Positions 11,354 through 22,157 are shown, counted from the stretch's first letter. The stretch is 64,000 nt of DNA from Prorocentrum cordatum (GCA_963575745.1 CAUYUJ010015693.1:341432-405431); one strand, 5' to 3'. Numbers and translations: made by a program. Notes: generated by a model not told the origin, from the letters alone.

Positions 11354-11760
11354 GAGGAGGAGGAGGAAGAGGAGGAGGAGGAGGATAATGAGGAGGAGGA
11401 GGAGGAGGAGGAGGAGGCGGAAGAGTAGAAAGAGGAGGGGGGAAGGAGGAGGAGGAGGAGGAGGAGGAGGAGCAGGAGGGGAGAGGAGGATGAGGATGAG
11501 GATGAGGATGAGGATGAGGATGAGGAGGAGGAGGAGGAGGAGGAGGAGGAGGAGGAGGAGGAGGAGGAGGAGGGGAAGCAGGAGAAGGGAGGAGGAGGAG
11601 GAGGAGGAGGACGACGACGACGACGAGGACGAGGACGCGGAAAGCAGGAAGAGAAGGAGGAATGCACAGAGCAGGAGAGGAAAGAGTAGGAGGAGGAGGA
11701 GGAGGAGGAGGAGGGGAAGAGGCGGAGGACGAGGCGAAGGAGGAGGACGAGGGCATGGAG
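11354..11760 (+). repeat. Polypurine GAG tract with GATGAG core
   Basis: About 400 bp of nearly pure purine, mostly GGA/GAG, with a (GATGAG)n block near 11,484-11,523 and a short GACGAC block near 11,610. The complementary strand is almost pure pyrimidine. Confidence 0.95.
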
Positions 11761-12017
11761 ATGAGGGAGTTGGAAGAGACAACAGCGGACGAGTTCAGCG
11801 ATAATGGTATCAGCCACGTTCGAACAGCCCCGGGGCCGGCGCAGGACGACACATGGAAGCCGATGGCAGGAAGTCCTCGTTGGTCGTTGTCACCGTTGTC
11901 GCAGCCGTCCTCTGCGTCGTCGTCGTCGTTGTCGTCGTCGTCGTCGAGGACGCCCTCCTGTTAATTTTGCGCTAGAACCTGAACGCGCGCGAGGCGCGCG
12001 CGTGGTTCTATATTTAC

Positions 12018-12018
12018 A

Positions 12019-12073
<55 letters not shown>

Positions 12074-12258
12074 ATGTATGTATGTATGTATGTATGTATG
12101 TATGCATGCATGTATGTATGTATGTATGTATGTATGTATGTGTGTAAATATATATATATATATATATATATATAGGTGTGTGTATGTAGGCAGGTAGGTA
12201 GGTAGGTAGGTAGGTAGGTAGGTAGGTAGGTAGGTATGTTGTATATATATATATATAT
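12018..12258 (+). repeat. Compound tetranucleotide microsatellite
   Basis: The tract runs (TCTG)n, then (TATG)n with some CATG, then (TA)n at about 12,147-12,173, then (GTAG)n at 12,185-12,236, then a second short TA run. The successive blocks differ by single substitutions, as expected from slippage of a common ancestor. Confidence 0.97.
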
Positions 12259-12369
12259 GTGTGCATGTCTGGACCCCGCAAAGAAAAACGCGCCCCCACC
12301 AACTGAAGGACCCCCAGATCCCAGATCTGGCCCAGAGGCTTCCGTCACGCCCCTAGAAAGGGTCACGCG

Positions 12370-13085
12370 GGATTTCCGGGCCATTTTTTGGAGTCCTTGC
12401 CAAACCACGTGAGTTAGCCGGCGACAGTCTCACGAGGCCCCCAGGACCGTCCAGGAGGGTTCCGATACGGCCCAAAGGGCGACCCAAACCGTCCAAGATG
12501 GTTTCAAGACGGCCTACCTGGCCCTCCAAGGTGCCCCAATTGAGCGCCAAGAGTACACCCAAGAAGGCCCCAAGACCCAAAACCAATGTTTCTTTCTTGG
12601 CATTGCAAATGTTCAGTATTCTGACATTTTTTGGCTTCCAGTGCTCCAGGACGGCCAAAGTGGTGCTCCATATTGTTTCAGGATTGCCCAAGAGGTTCCC
12701 CAGAGGGACTCAAGACAGCCCAAGAGGGCCCCAGGACGGCCGAAGATGCCCCCAGGATTGCCCCAGCGGGCCTCACGAGCCTCCCCCCTCCACCCAATCA
12801 TTCCAAATCGTGGCCGAGCCGTGCAAATGGGCCAGCGGCGGCCACAAAATGTGCCCAAGATGCCCCACGATTCTCCACAAAACCTCAAGAAGGTTCCAAC
12901 AGGGCCCCCCCAACGGCCTCCAAAAATTCAAAATTTTGCATTTATTTGGCCATCTGAACCACCACGCCTAATACTGGTCCAAGACAGCCCGAGAAGCCCC
13001 TGGGAGGGCCCGACGACGGTCCAAAAGGGCCCTAAGACGATTCACAACGCCGCCAAGACGGTTCCAGAGGGCCCGACTACGCTCC
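12370..13085 (-). repeat. TCTTGGG-family dispersed element, reverse copy
   Basis: On the minus strand this reads as GGCC..CTTGG units typical of the family at 13,666 and elsewhere. A spacer on the minus strand near 12,640 contains GGAAGCCAAAAAATGTC. It matches the position and sequence type of the CGTCGGAAGCCGAAAA spacer in other copies. The far right end (13,085) is sharp and passes into unrelated DNA. Confidence 0.7.
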
Positions 13086-13528
13086 CTTCGAAGCACTCGA
13101 ACTCGTGACTTCGTCATTGAGAGAGTCCGCCCAGATCGGCTTCACCGTGCGGTTCCGCGCGCCCTCAGACTGCGTTTCCCTGAAGACCGGCGGATTCCGA
13201 GCAGGTCGGCAACCAAATTCTTCAGAAACCCGTTGCGAACCGGGACTCCATTTCGTTTGTACGATTTTTTCTTGTAGGGGCCTCCGGCCAGTGCCGCCGA
13301 TCCGGGTGGCCTTTGGCGGGGGGTCGGTTCTGTTTTGTCTGCCTTGCATCTCGCAATGCGAATGCGTGAACGGGTCTTCTCTGTCTTTGTGTATGCTGCT
13401 GTGTATCATGAACCGTTTCCCGTTGTCTTTGCTGGTTTCCTTACTCTCCCTTCTCCTCTTCCTTTACCGGTTGAACTGTTCACGCTTCGCGGATCCCCAC
13501 CAGCTCATCCTAAAACAGGCTGCTTGAG
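13086..13528. other. Low-repeat stretch with boundary word
   Basis: Mostly unique sequence. At 13,276-13,305 it carries the word GGCCTCCGGCCAGTGCCGCC, also found at 34,033 and in related form at 13,668 and 47,763. A 140-residue plus-strand frame (13,105-13,527) crosses that dispersed word and looks accidental. I see no domain in it. Confidence 0.4.
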
Positions 13529-13542
13529 CACAGGAGGACGAG

Positions 13543-13592
<50 letters not shown>

Positions 13593-13626
13593 GGAGGACG
13601 AGGAGGAGGAGGAGGAAGAGGAGGCT
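13529..13626 (+). repeat. (GAG)n microsatellite
   Basis: GAGGAGGAGGAAGAG-type purine tract of about 100 bp just left of a TCTTGGG-family element. Confidence 0.93.
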
Positions 13627-13665
13627 GATGAAGATGATGACAGTGACGGTGACGTTTACGATTTT

Positions 13666-14395
13666 GTAGTGGCCTTCGGCCAATGCCGCCACCGTGCCTG
13701 GGTGGTGTCAGAGGGCTCTTCAGAGTTCGTTGGGATCTCGTGATAGGTCTCTCGGGGGCCTCATGGGTATACTTTTGAGGCATCCTGGGGGCCGTTGTGG
13801 GGACCCTCGGGGCCTCTTGCGGGCCTCTTGGGGGCCTCTTCTGGGCCTCTTGGGTCCTGCTACGTGCCTCTTGGGTGCCTCTTGTGACCTCTTGGGACGC
13901 TCTTGGGTGCCTCTTGGGGGCCTCTTGGGGCCTCTTGGGGGCTTCTGGAGGCCGAGGGCTCGAAATTTCCGTTCGGGTTCCCCGTCTGGCTCCTCTCTTG
14001 GAGCCGTCTCGAGAGCCTGCGGGGCCGTCTTGGGCGTTTCTTGGGCAGTCTTGGGGCTCTCGTGGGCCGTCTTGGGGCCATTTTTGGTACCTCTTGGGTC
14101 GTCTTGGGGCGATCCGGGGGGCCTCTGGGGCCGTCTTGGAGCGTCGGGAAGCCGAAAAGGCGGGAAGACATGAATCCTTCCAAAATGGAAGTGAAATTGA
14201 TGATTTGGGCTTCTAAGGGTCCTCTTCTGAGGGCTCTTGGAGGCTTCTTGGAGCGTCTCGGCGGCCTCTTGGGCCGTCTGGAGGTCATCTTCGGCGTCTT
14301 GGAGCGCTCTTTGGGTGTCTCGAAGGCTTCTGGGGCCGTCTTGGGGTGTCTTCGGGCCCTCCTGGCCCGTCTTGGGGCCCTCGTCGGCTCGGAAG
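13666..14395 (+). repeat. TCTTGGG-family dispersed element
   Basis: It starts with the boundary word TAGTGGCCTTCGGCC then GCCACCGTGCCTGGG. A first array of GGCCTCTTGGGG-type units follows. Spacer 1 (near 13,965) contains GCTCGAAATTTCCGTTCGG. A second array comes next, then spacer 2 (near 14,140) with CGTCGGGAAGCCGAAAAGGC, then a third array ending near 14,395. This array-spacer-array-spacer-array order recurs in other copies. There is no credible coding sequence. Confidence 0.8.
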
Positions 14396-14479
14396 AGCCC
14401 CCCCCTGGAAAGCGGACCACAACTCGTCCCCCCCCCCCTCCCCCCTTACCCGGCAGAGCCCCGCCGCCCCCCCCCCCCA

Positions 14480-14616
14480 GCAAGGAGGAGGAGGAGGAGG
14501 AGGAGGAGGAGGAGGAGGAGGGGAGGAGGAGGGAGGAGGAGGAGGAGGAGGAGGAGGAGGGAGGAGGAGGAGGAGGAGGACCTCCTCCTCCTCCTCCTCC
14601 TCCTCCTCCTCCTCCT
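14480..14616. repeat. GAG tract meeting CTC tract head-on
   Basis: About 100 bp of GAG is followed at about 14,581 by about 35 bp of CTC. The junction GAGGAGGACCTCCTCC is a perfect palindrome centre, so the two tracts can pair as a long hairpin. Translations are artefacts. Confidence 0.9.
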
Positions 14617-14931
14617 GAGCTGAAGCTCAGGCTCTAGGCTGTAGGCTGTAGCTGAGACTTCTTCAAAGGCACACGCCGGATCGGCGGATATTCCTCGGCG
14701 TCCCAGCCCCGTCCCCGACGTCACAGTAAGGCCGCGGAAGCCAGCGGAAGCCAGATATATCCCTCCCCCATTCGAGGGGCACCCCGAAACAGAAACAACC
14801 CGCGGGCCCACCTTCTCCACCCCGAACCCTCGTGGGCCCTGCGGCGGTCCTGCACCGTCGCTCTCGATGACACTCCGCAAAGTTTGCATTCGTCCTTAGC
14901 CTCCAGCTCAATTCTTTCACTGCTCTCCAGC

Positions 14932-15441
14932 ATGCCTCGTCGGAAGGAAACCGTTTTCACATGCTCTGAGTGTTGCGACACGTTGCCCGTCGATGTTCCC
15001 TCCACGACTCAGTTACAGCAGTCCGATCGGGCCTGCAAGTCCTGCGAGGCCTCACGAGAAAGACATGTTCGAACAACCTCCGAACTAGGGTCCTCCACAT
15101 GTACGCGTTGCGGGAAGCTCCGAGACCATGCTCATTTCGGCAGAAGAACACTGAGGTTGCCCATCGTTTGCGTCTGCATTTTCTATGCACCTTCCCAGCG
15201 CGGCTGTCCTTCGCAAGCCCCTGCTCCATGCAGCCAGCGCGGGGAAGTTTGGGATCCCAGTCACTTCGGCGCTACGCAGTTGCGGGTGTCCAGCACCGCT
15301 CGTCTGTGGACTACATGTGTTCCACCTACCTTTGCACACGCGGGCAGAGCACCTTCTTCCGCTCCGCTCGCGTCTTCAATGATTCACTATGGGTGCGACA
15401 ATACCAATTCGCAACACGAGTTTTCAACTATCTCACAATGA
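14932..15441 (+). CDS. Zinc-knuckle protein, possibly Stc1-like; likely decayed
   Basis: A frame of about 169 residues. The first 75 residues carry regularly spaced cysteine pairs: CSEC, then CKSC about 26 residues later, then CTRCGK. A following HFGRRTLRL segment and a later SHFGATQLRV segment repeat the same rhythm. This recalls Stc1-type treble-clef domains (two CxxC pairs around a basic loop), but I cannot confirm the family. The methionine at 14,932 begins the knuckle region; a methionine 16 codons upstream is also possible. The C-terminal half loses its cysteines, suggesting decay, a frameshift or an unrecognised intron. The function is unknown. Confidence 0.3.
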   Translation: MPRRKETVFTCSECCDTLPVDVPSTTQLQQSDRACKSCEASRERHVRTTSELGSSTCTRCGKLRDHAHFGRRTLRLPIVCVCIFYAPSQRGCPSQAPAPCSQRGEVWDPSHFGATQLRVSSTARLWTTCVPPTFAHAGRAPSSAPLASSMIHYGCDNTNSQHEFSTISQ

Positions 15442-15609
15442 TCCAAAACTCGAACCCAAGTTATCACATTGTCTCTTCTGGCCGGGTGGCTCAGCGCAAG
15501 CCCCAGAACACGACGCCTCTCCGCCTACCGCCGAACATTCCTGGAGCAAGGTGCATGTCGCGAAGCGCCAGTGCAGTCTTCACTCGATATTTGCCCACTG
15601 GGTTGGGGC

Positions 15610-15720
15610 ATCATATCCCACATGTATGTCAACTTTGCGAAGGCGCGGGGGACGCCCTCCGCCGCGGGCTCTGGCACGGCCCAGAGTGTCAGGAGACTCG
15701 CGACTCGCTCGTTCCAGTTC
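15610..15720 (+). pseudogene. Possible retroelement CCHC-like linker relic
   Basis: In the frame that starts upstream at 14,970 there is a CQLCEGAGDAL..GLWHGPEC pattern. Its CxxC then H..C spacing is like the linker knuckle that follows the RT in many dinoflagellate LINEs. No RT motif is visible beside it, so the assignment is weak. Confidence 0.25.
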
Positions 15721-16544
15721 ATGTGGAAGGATGGGCCCGCGCAGCAGATGACCATTCAAATCTCAGTCGCCCTTGTAAGCACTACCGCTGGTTGAAGATG
15801 ACATCGCCGCTCAAGCGTGTCCTTGGTTTGAGAATCGGGCTTCCGACAAAAAAAAACTGCCATGGTGTGGGGTCCGCCAGATTAGCTGTAAACGCATGCG
15901 GGCTGTTCGTATTCCTTTTGGTTTGGACACATCGCTTGACTTTTGGTTCGCGAGAAGGTCAAGGCGCATGATAATCCAAAGAGGCTTGACAACAGTTGAC
16001 TTGGCGCGTCTGCGACGGTGGCGGCGCAGTCCCATCCGCAGGCAGACCCCGGTGTGATGGACGGGATCGATCGGTCGATCGCCGCATCTCGTGCTGCTGG
16101 CGAGTTGGCAACCAACATGTTGCCCCTTTGCTGCGTTCCACTTCGGAGAGGCTGCCCCATACCATGGGCTAGAAGTTCGTTTCGAGAGTCTGGCGCCGTG
16201 AGGGGTGTATTAGGGCTTTCTTGTATGAGTCCCAATGCCCTGATGGACACTGCCGGGGGGCCTCGCAAGCGTGACCCCCAGGCCTTCGTTAGCCGTTAGG
16301 CTTAAGCACGTGATTCGCAAGTCCTGCAGTGGCCGCGGTCAGTTTCGGAACCCCGGGAAGGCGTGCCTCCCCCCCACAATTGCGGGCGCTCCTTTTGCTT
16401 GGAAGGTGATTTGTGTTGGGGAACACAAGCAGCTCCGTAATGTGAGCGTCCAGCAGAGTGATCGGCGCGAGGCGGTCAACCTTCGAGGCCGCTTTGATTT
16501 CAAAGGTGCGTGGCAGCTGCTGGTGGAGCCAAAAATGCCCCCTC
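15721..16544. other. Low-repeat stretch, no gene identified
   Basis: Open frames on both strands are up to about 128 codons long, for example minus 15,882-16,268. Their composition is not simple-repeat. I recognise no domain. Exons with unrecognised introns cannot be excluded. Confidence 0.4.
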
Positions 16545-17090
<546 letters not shown>

Positions 17091-17661
17091 ACACACGCAC
17101 GCAACTTGATTTCCCCCACCGCTCTTTTCTTCCGTTCCCCGCAGAAGCCCTCAGTTTGGTACTTGGCAGCAGTGCCCCTCTCCGTCCCCATCTACACATG
17201 CCTTCTTTGCTCTCGTGTTACCCTGCCTGCCAGGATCAACCAGCGTTGGCACATCGACATTGCACCTGGAAAACAAGGATCACTTTGACAGGTGGTTTTG
17301 TTGATCGTCTCGCTCCCTCGCATTTTACGCCTACATCAGCGAGCAGCACACACGTAAGTTCCCACCTGGCCGGCGAATTGGCGATACAGTGATCATTCTT
17401 TCCCAGCCATTGAATACATTTCTTCACCACGTAATGGTGGAGCTTTGGTGCATCTCCGATGTCAGAATCAGGGGCAGCTTCCGCATGCCGCCACCGCCAC
17501 CGCCTCCTCGCCCGCCCGCCGCCCCCTCCCACCTCTGAGGCTATGGCTGCCCCAGACAACGACGTGGCGCCAGCGGGGAGGGGGGAGGCCTGTGAGAGGC
17601 GGGAGGAGACGGGCGCAAGGAGGAAGGATACGCTAAACCGATCGATCCGTCATGTCGAAGA

Positions 17662-18021
17662 TCATGCCTTTGCTCCGGGAGGACAAACGCCCACGCCAGC
17701 AGACAGAGCCAGACGAGCGCCTCGGAGCGGCGGCGCTGGCGCCTCGAACTGCGGCCCGAGATCCCGGCGCTGGGGATCCGATGCGTTGCGATCCTGCAGC
17801 TGCTGCTCCTGCCGCCGCTGCTGCTGCTGCTGCTCCTCCTCCTCCTCCTCGTCTGCTGCCGCCCGCTTCTCCAGCACGTTCGAGAAGCGTTCGACCGACT
17901 CGCTCCTCCTCCCGGGGGCGCCGGCCTGCGCCCGCCGCCGCGTCTTGCTCTGGGCCGGGAGCCCGCAGCGGAGCGGCGGCGGGGCCGGCGCCCCAGCGAG
18001 CCACGCGGCGGCGCCCGCCAC
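17662..18021 (-). CDS. Unassigned coding-like open frame
   Basis: A frame of about 120 residues. The middle reads RRSESVERFSNVLEKRAAAD followed by a short Glu run, a Gln run and QEQQLQDRNASDPQRRDLGP. This charged, helix-like stretch is less repetitive than most frames here and could be a coiled-coil exon. It partly rests on a CTG/CTC tract (17,800-17,860), and overlapping frames exist on both strands. No homologue is recognised. Confidence 0.15.
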   Translation of the reverse strand: MAGAAAWLAGAPAPPPLRCGLPAQSKTRRRAQAGAPGRRSESVERFSNVLEKRAAADEEEEEEQQQQQRRQEQQLQDRNASDPQRRDLGPQFEAPAPPLRGARLALSAGVGVCPPGAKA

Positions 18022-18509
18022 GCAGCTGGGCCCTCTGCTTCATCAGCACAAGCACGTGGCAGATGTGTCGTCCTCAGCAGCACCACAGCCACCTTCCACG
18101 AGCAGGGGTGCTTCGCCTCGGTAGCGCTGGCCCGTCTGATCGACCACCGCGGAGGTCACCTGGCAGCCAGGGTAAGGCGTCGGACGGATTCGTGCATGTT
18201 GCTTGGGCCTTGGACATCGAAAGCAGAATGACGGGCGCCAGCTTCGAGCCCATAGCAAGCGAGGCACGGGCTGGAGACGGCACCAGGGATCCGGAAGGCG
18301 AGGCAGATTGGTTGACAGGTGGACATCGAGGAGGAATCCGAGGCGATCAGGCGAGAAGGCCATAGACAGCAAGGAATTCTAGGTTTACGGAGTTAGACGA
18401 TAAGCGAGAAGATTACGAGGAGTGGCGAGTTGGAGATTGTGATGATGTTCTGCGCGGTGATGGCGGACAGTGGCACCTCCATGCGCCTGGCATTGGAGAA
18501 AGTGCTTGG

Positions 18510-19020
18510 CCCATCTCCCATTTCGGCGAACCCCTCATACGCTTCGTGGCCTCATAGGGAGCTCCACCGAAGGCCCCAGTGGCAGCGCCCGCATGCGGTT
18601 TCACCCCTCCATTTCGGCGCATCCCTTACTCGCTTCGCGGCCCCATAGGAAGGTCACGTCCACCGAAGGCCCCAGTGGCAGCTCATGCATGTGGTTCCAC
18701 CCTGAATTTCGGCGCACCCATCACTTGGTATCGCTCAAACGTGTGCACTTCTTCCTGGCGGGGATTATTAAGGAGCATCCTGGATCATCCTGCGAACAAA
18801 AACCACGCACGCAACCGAGCAAAGCACAGGGAAGGAACGTCCGAGCGATGGCCAGATCACACGCTTCGTGCTTCCATTGGGAGCTTCATCGAAGGCCACG
18901 GCGGCAGCGCCCGCATGCGGTTCTGCCCCATCGTTACGGCGCGCCCCGTCCGCACGCCTTCGTGGCCCCACGCGGCAGCGCCCGCACGGCGTACCCGTGC
19001 CCACTTTGGCACGCCCGTGA
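18510..19020 (+). repeat. Degenerate 90-bp repeat, old copies
   Basis: About five diverged units contain CTTCGTGGCC, GGGAGCTCCACCGAAGGCCC and CAGTGGCAGCGCCCGCATG. Anchor spacing is 90 bp between 18,542 and 18,632 and again to 18,722, then irregular. The unit is clearly the same family as the 90-bp array at the right end of the window. Confidence 0.75.
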
Positions 19021-19044
19021 CACGCGCAAAGATTCAGGATATAA

Positions 19045-19200
19045 AACACGCACAGAAATAATTGATCGTTGATTCCCCCGAAAATATGGGAAAATATTGG
19101 AAGTGAGGGGGAAGACAAAAACCAAGAAAATATGGGAAACTATAGGGGAATCTTGTTATTTGTGTGTATTTATTTGTGTGTCCCAGGGCCCCTTCAAAGA
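19045..19200 (+). repeat. 155-bp dispersed repeat, copy 1
   Basis: It runs from CACGCACAGAAATAATTGAT through CCCCCGAAAATATGGG, GGGGGAAGACAAAAACC and TTATTTGTGTGTATTTAT to GTGTCCCAGGGCCCCTTC. The same ordered words occur at 33,905-34,035 and 51,412-51,572. AT-rich relative to the surroundings. Confidence 0.8.
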
Positions 19201-19207
19201 TACCCAC

Positions 19208-19400
19208 AGTTGCTTGTGGAAATTGAGAGGAAGCATGCTGCCAAATACTTGCCTGATGTCTAAGCCATGTTTCAAACATGTTTTAGATATGTAAAAATAT
19301 GTCTGAAACATGTTTGGAACACGTTTCACACATTTTAAACACATGTTTCATTCAATGGTGCTAGTGTTAGCGTGTCCATTGTCATGGCATCCAAAGCGTT
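19208..19400 (+). repeat. ACATGTTT repeat segment, copy 1
   Basis: Shares with 49,660-49,845 an ordered series of words: GAGAGGAAGC, multiple AACATGTTT or its complement, CACACATTTTAAACACA, and GTGTCCATTGTCATGGCATC. The internal ACATGTTT/AAACATGT words make short hairpins. Confidence 0.75.
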
Positions 19401-19423
19401 ATTCAGAACTGCACATGGTTGGG

Positions 19424-19920
19424 TCCTTCCTCCTCCTCCTCCTCCTCCTCCTCCTCTTCCTCCTCCTCCTCCTCCAGCTCCCCCCCACCCAGAGCTGTTC
19501 AGGGCCCAGCGGGGGGGCACGCAGACACCCTTTCCCCGCGCTGCTGCCTGCTGGCCCGCCTCAGTCCTCTCCTGTCTCCAGCGCGGGAGGGGCGAAGCAT
19601 CGAGAAGGAGGGAAACGGAGGGAAGAGGGAAGGAAGGAGGAGGGAGGGAAGGGAGGGCGGATGAGAAACAGGGAGGATTGGAGGGATGGCAGGAGAGGGG
19701 GAAGATCGAAGTTGGGGAGCCCAGGGGGGCAGGCGGGCAGGAGGAGATGCGACCGTCCGGAGCAGAGGCGCCTGGTGTCCACGCAGCGCCGCCAGCACCA
19801 CCGCAGGCGCTGGTCTTCGCTAGCCAGACAGGACGCTGGGAGAGAAGGGGAACACGGAGGATGAGAGGGAGGAGGAGGAGGAGGAGGAGGAGGAGGAGGA
19901 GGAGGAGGAGGAGGAGGAGC
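19424..19920. repeat. CTC tract, purine-rich spacer, GAG tract
   Basis: A CTC tract (19,424-19,480) and a GAG tract (19,862-19,919) flank about 380 bp that includes GGGAGGAAGG-rich purine DNA. The two tracts could pair as inverted microsatellites. Long frames here are compositional. Confidence 0.75.
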
Positions 19921-20239
19921 CCGTAGTAATTTCGGTTCATGGCAGGGCCCTTTCATCTGGGCTCCAGCTGGTTTGTTTCCTCATGCGACGCGCCGTGTGG
20001 CACGCTGCCGATCAGTTTGGATCCTGGAAGCGGGTTCATGGGAGAAGTAGACCCGAGCATAATGCCGCTGCCCAGCACACCGTCGCCTCGGCAGAGGCAG
20101 CGGTTGCAGGGTCAAGGTCATCGTGCGCCTTCGTCGACCGGCTGAAGGCAGAGCTCGAATCATTCAGAGCGCAAGGGGAAATAGGGCTGGCTATCTGAAC
20201 GCTTGCTGCGGTGCCAGCTGTCGCGGCGGGGGTCAGCAA

Positions 20240-20660
20240 GACGCGGCTGCCCGGCCGCGGAGCGCCTGGAAGCACCCTGCAGCGCGTGCGAGAGCCCCGG
20301 GGCTCGCCCGGGTGCGTTTGGGCGTTCCTGGGAGCCCTTTGGGGCGCCGGGGAGCGCCTGCGAGCGCCTGGCAGGCCAGCCACAACTGGGGACGGCTGTG
20401 GTCCTTCCCCCCCGGGGGGACCCGTCGATTTCGACACCACTCTCGAGGGCTCGTCGAGGCAATGGGCGCCCCCAGGGGGGTAAGGACCACAGCTCCCCCA
20501 GTTGTGGCTGGTCGGCCTGGGAGCGCCCGGGGGCGCGCCTGGGAGCGCGCGTGGGAGCTCTCCTGGCAGCGCCCGGGGACGCTCTGGAGCGCGCCCGAGA
20601 GCGCCCGGGGAGCACCTCTGGACTTTGGGAGCGCCGCGGGGCACTGGGAGCGCCTGGCAC
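20240..20660. repeat. GAGCGCC-rich degenerate repeat with internal foldback
   Basis: The DNA is a loose array of GGGAGCGCC or GAGCGCCTGG words. Inserted in it is an inverted repeat: left arm 20,373-20,415 with CCAGCCACAACTGGGG and CTGTGGTCCTT, right arm 20,473-20,519 with the reverse complement. The loop is about 57 bp. The foldback resembles a small MITE, but I see no clear target duplication. Confidence 0.7.
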
Positions 20661-20712
20661 TGCTCGTCTTCCCTCGAGGTGTCCTTCTGCCGTACTCGGC
20701 GGGCGCAACGCC

Positions 20713-20962
20713 CTTAGAGGGCCCTGGAAACGACAGGGCCGTTTTCCACACCGGTTCCGTTCTGCCGTTTTTGGGGCCGGTTCCGACGCCGTTTTTTTAC
20801 CGGTTCCGTCGCCGTTCTTTTACGGGTTCCCGCTCCGGTTCCAATCCTGGAGCCGTTTTTGTTGCCGTTTCCGGTCGCCGTTTTTTTGCCGCTTCCATTT
20901 TCAAGGGACACGTTTTCGGAAACGGTGAAAAAACGGCCCTGCCGTTTCCGGGGCCCATTAAG
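20713..20962 (+). mobile_element. MITE-B, copy 1
   Basis: About 250 bp with terminal inverted repeats. The left end reads CTTAGAGGGCCCTGGAAACG and the reverse complement of the right end reads CTTAATGGGCCCCGGAAACG. The interior is made of CCGGTTCCG and GCCGTTTTT words. It is the reverse complement of the copy at 36,781-37,027. I see no matching 8-bp direct repeat outside this copy, so its target duplication may have decayed. There is no coding capacity. Confidence 0.8.
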
Positions 20963-22139
20963 GACGTGCATGCCGCGAAGCGGCGAGGTCATTGGAGCAG
21001 TTCGGGGGGGCATGAGAGCATGCCAGAGGGAACTATGGGGCGTTCCTCGTCATCGTCATCGATGTTGTCGTATTCACTTGGCCCAAACCTGGGAAGAGAA
21101 AGAGCGGAGGAAAGAGGGAGGGAAGAAGGGATGGATGAGAGAGGGAGAGGGAGGAGAGAGGAGAGATGGAGGGAGGAACGATGCGGAGGAGGAAGGAGGA
21201 AGGACACGGGAAGGTCTTTGGAGCGGTATTCGAAATTTGCCAAAGAAGTGTCCATCATATTCCCAGGCGTTCTCGAAATCCGGAAAGGCACACGCAATTG
21301 AAGTCCCAATCGGAATCTTACCGAGGCGGACGCGAAGGTGTTGTTTCGGGACGAATGGGCCGAACGTTGTGGACGAACAGGGGTTTCCCAGACACCCCCA
21401 GGAGGAACACGAATATGAGGATGATGGCCAGGCGGAGTGGTCAAGCCCTGGTGGGAAGGAATTCGACGCTTCGCATGGCATCACATTGGCAACAAGGGAG
21501 CCGCCCCTACTCCAGTTACGCGCCGCACATGACGTCTTCAGGAACTATAACTTGAGCGCGCGCGATTGGCCTAGTGCGTGTATGTATACAGCATAGCATG
21601 CGTAATCATGTGTGTATGTCGTTGACCCCCTTTTGGTCGGTTTCGCGTCCTCTTCCCCTTCCTCCCTCCCTCTCCCTGTTTCATGATCGAGTGATTGCGC
21701 TGGCTGCTTGGGCCGCAGTGGACGTATACGGGCACACACACGTGTACCCTGCGCAATGTAGTGTGCCACGAGTCTCTGCATGAGCTCAGCCAGAGTATGA
21801 TGGTCTGTGTGGCGCGCACGGCATCGAGTTTTTTTCATGATTCGGTTTGAACTGTTTGTCGACAGTCGTGGCGCTATGATAGGCAAGATGATACACGCAT
21901 GCGTGAATGATGTGATTGCCCACAGGTGTATATATGATCTAGGTCCGCGGCCCCCCCCCCACCATGCTGATGGCATCCGCCCCCCCCACCCCCACGATGG
22001 GTCCCCCCCCTTGTGGGTGTGGTGTGGTGCTGCGGATGTGGCGTGTGTGGCGTGGTATTGTTGTGCTCCAGGAAAGCCCTGGAGGTCATCGTCGTTGCTG
22101 CCGCCGCCGTCGTCGTCGCCGGAGGGCTCTGGAGGTCGG
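20963..22139. other. Mostly unique stretch, no gene recognised
   Basis: Includes GGGAGAGGG-type purine DNA at about 21,080-21,200 and short CCCCACC runs near 21,950-22,010. Open frames overlap on both strands without recognisable domains. Confidence 0.4.
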
Positions 22140-22157
22140 CGACGCCGCCGCCGCCGC

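Noticed and set aside
13105-13527. 140-codon plus-strand frame as a gene
   Set aside because: It runs through a dispersed boundary word and a generic pyrimidine-rich stretch, with no domain or homologue recognised.
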